A stretch of DNA of 8,690 bases from Desulfobacterales bacterium (lineage in GTDB: Bacteria > Desulfobacterota > Desulfobacteria > Desulfobacterales > 4be13). The position numbers were made by a program, and so were the translations under genes. The notes beneath the pieces are model-generated. The model made no database searches, was not told where the DNA came from, and was given only the letters and a program-made list of their open reading frames with translations. Numbering within the stretch: position 1 is the first letter of the stretch; each line of letters begins with the position of its first letter. Of this stretch, positions 6,942-8,690 are shown in pieces. Where the stretch lies: NCBI GenBank assembly GCA_029934695.1, contig JAOZLU010000279.1:1-8690 (forward strand). The letters are read 5' to 3'.

Positions 6942-8690
6942 ATGCAATACCCCTTACCTGAAATCATCGGAAATCCCGACCTCCTGGTTGGCCGGGAAAA
7001 AGAATTCGACCTTTTTGACAGATGGATCAGCCGGATACCGGACCGGCTCTCCAAGTCCAGGGCCATACTTGCCCGCCGCAAAAGCGGCAAGACCGCAATT
7101 GTACAGCGCATCTTCAACCGGCTGTGGAGTGAGAACGGGCAGGTGATCCCGTTTTATATCAATATACAGGAGCGCAACATCTGGCTTCCGGATTTTGCCG
7201 TGAACTATTACCGGACATTTGCGTCCCAGTATATCTCATTTCTGGAACGGGATGAGTCTCGTGTAAGAAATCTGATGACACTTGAGCAGATCAGAGAATA
7301 CGGACTGGCCAAAGGCATCAGCCCGATGTCTGATGATGCTGATCTGCTTATAAAATATTATGAGAAGAGAACCGGGTTTGACATGATGTGGGATACCGCC
7401 GCCAGCGCGCCGAACCGCTATGCCCAGTTATACGATCAGCGTTTTCTGGTCATCATGGACGAGTTTCAGAACACAGGCGAATATGTTTACCGGGATCAGG
7501 AATGCAGAACCGGTCAGGACAAAACCATCCCCGGTACCTGGCACGACCTTTCCGAATCCAAATATGCGCCCATACTGGTCACCGGGTCATACATCGGCTG
7601 GCTGATCAACATCATTGACACATATCTGGAGGCCGGCAGGCTGAAGCGCACTTTTCTGAATCCGTATCTTTCGCCGGAGGACGGTCTGCAGGCGGTCTAT
7701 AAATATGCCGAATCCTACAGGGAGCCGCTCACCAATGAGAGCGCCGTGCAGATCGCCCGGCTGTGCATGTCGGATCCGTTTTTTATCTCCTGCGTGATCG
7801 GGAGTGATTATGAGGAAAAGGATCTGACCGCTGAGGAGGGCGTTGTGGACACGGTCCATCATGAAATCACGTTCCGCAAATCGGAAATGCAGATGACCTG
7901 GGGCGAGTACATCGAACTGTCCCTGAAACGCATCAACACAGTCAACTCCAAGCACATTCTCCTGCATCTCAGCAGACATTCGGACCGGGAATGGACACCC
8001 CGCGAACTGAGGGATGAGCTGGGGCTGGACATCGGAGAGAAAGATATCCACAAACTTCTGAGAGTCATGGTGAGTGCGGATCTGATCTGTGAGGGCAATT
8101 CGGACATGCGTTACAGGGGACTCACGGACGGCACCCTGCACCTGATTCTGAGGAGCCGGTTCGAGGAGGAGATCGCCACTTATCAGCCGAATCTGAAGAA
8201 AACAGAGCTGTATCTGAAGAAGAATTTTCATGAGGAACTGGAAAAACTCAGGAAGGAGAAAAAATCCCTTCAGGGCATGATCAGCCATCTGACCGGAAAG
8301 ATGGCCGAATACCAGCTGGCGACCGGGTTCAGGAGCAGAAAGCGGTTTTCCCCGTCCAGGTATTTTTCAGATGTCAGAGATGACACGAGGCTGAATGTCA
8401 CGGATGTGAGGATGCGGGTAAAATTTCAGAGACCTGACGGCAGGGAGATGGAAATGGACGTGCTCGCGGAATCGGACTGCGGCAGGGTGCTGGCGGTCGA
8501 GGTCAAAAAGACCAGAGCCCCGACCGGTCTGACACTGACAAAGGACTTTATGGAGAAACTCGGAGTTTATGCGGCACAGCATCCGGGGAGAAAGATGCTT
8601 CCGGCGTTTTTCTCCACAGGCGGGTTCACACACGAGGCGTTGGAATTCTGCCGGGAAAACGGCATTGCGACAGCGCGGGAAATCAGCGTG
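6942..8690 (+). CDS. Archaeal-type P-loop ATPase with winged-helix and PD-(D/E)XK nuclease-like domain (3' partial)
   Basis: Seen: the frame is open for 583 codons from ATG 6942 to the last base, with no stop, so the C-terminus is cut by the window edge. The N-terminus reads LVGREKEF (residues 15-22), typical of the ATPase_2 / archaeal ATPase group. Walker A is ARRKSGKT at 44-51, with Ala for the usual first Gly; K50 and T51 are present. Walker B is FLVIMDE, ending D173-E174. A sensor-1-like TGS is at 214-216. Residues about 330-410 resemble a winged helix, and 420-455 form a charged coiled coil. The C-terminal part has EMDVLAES (D506) and VEVKK (E520, K522), the D...ExK signature of PD-(D/E)XK nucleases, then a GFTHEA motif common at the end of such domains. 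Family knowledge: these ATPases, some with DUF234-like nuclease ends, are abundant but poorly characterised. Inferred: ATP-dependent nucleic-acid processing, perhaps defence or mobile-element related. Little appears to be missing. It could have its own promoter or be the third gene of the operon. Confidence 0.85.
   Translation, partial: MQYPLPEIIGNPDLLVGREKEFDLFDRWISRIPDRLSKSRAILARRKSGKTAIVQRIFNRLWSENGQVIPFYINIQERNIWLPDFAVNYYRTFASQYISFLERDESRVRNLMTLEQIREYGLAKGISPMSDDADLLIKYYEKRTGFDMMWDTAASAPNRYAQLYDQRFLVIMDEFQNTGEYVYRDQECRTGQDKTIPGTWHDLSESKYAPILVTGSYIGWLINIIDTYLEAGRLKRTFLNPYLSPEDGLQAVYKYAESYREPLTNESAVQIARLCMSDPFFISCVIGSDYEEKDLTAEEGVVDTVHHEITFRKSEMQMTWGEYIELSLKRINTVNSKHILLHLSRHSDREWTPRELRDELGLDIGEKDIHKLLRVMVSADLICEGNSDMRYRGLTDGTLHLILRSRFEEEIATYQPNLKKTELYLKKNFHEELEKLRKEKKSLQGMISHLTGKMAEYQLATGFRSRKRFSPSRYFSDVRDDTRLNVTDVRMRVKFQRPDGREMEMDVLAESDCGRVLAVEVKKTRAPTGLTLTKDFMEKLGVYAAQHPGRKMLPAFFSTGGFTHEALEFCRENGIATAREISV

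Noticed and set aside
7587..8288. A 233-codon open frame on the minus strand
   Set aside because: It lies fully antisense to the ATPase-nuclease gene, whose product has clear domains on the + strand. The minus-strand product has no recognisable domain, and no ribosome site was apparent.

Overview
The window holds three co-directional genes on the + strand. Two signalling kinases overlap by 4 bp. They are followed, after a 76-bp gap, by a P-loop ATPase joined to a nuclease-like domain that runs off the right edge. Coding density is very high: the only non-coding DNA is the first 101 bases and that 76-bp gap.

Likely source (inference): a Gram-negative environmental bacterium of the Desulfobacterota type (a sulfate reducer such as the Desulfobacteraceae). 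The reasons are a very large soluble multi-PAS hybrid kinase, a stand-alone REC-HisKA-HATPase partner of a type common there, moderate base composition, strong AGGAGG ribosome sites, and short tandem repeats between genes (GTTTATCTGC and CCAATGA). Cyanobacteria share several of these traits, so this placement is tentative. No rRNA, tRNA or universal marker gene is present to fix it.

Layout. 1-101: leader with a three-copy 10-bp tandem repeat and a Shine-Dalgarno site. 102-5639: an 1845-residue cytoplasmic hybrid sensor histidine kinase ordered REC, PAS, PAS, PAS, GAF, PAS (cysteine-rich), PAS, PAS, HisKA, HATPase, REC, REC, Hpt-like, helical tail. 5636-6865: a 409-residue REC-HisKA-HATPase protein translationally coupled to the first. 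6866-6941: a gap with a CCAATGA tandem heptamer and a very strong Shine-Dalgarno. 6942 to the window end: at least 583 residues of an archaeal-type ATPase with a winged-helix-like region, a coiled coil and a PD-(D/E)XK nuclease-like C-terminus; no stop codon is reached.

How they may work together (inference): the large kinase reads several cytosolic signals through its PAS/GAF array, and phosphate passes through its own receivers and Hpt-like domain. The N-terminal receiver of the second kinase closely resembles that of the first and is a plausible downstream acceptor, giving a two-kinase relay. No DNA-binding output domain is encoded by either kinase, so the final output lies elsewhere. A link between the kinases and the ATPase-nuclease protein is only suggested by adjacency. 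I found no CRISPR array, insertion sequence, RNA gene or clear intrinsic terminator.
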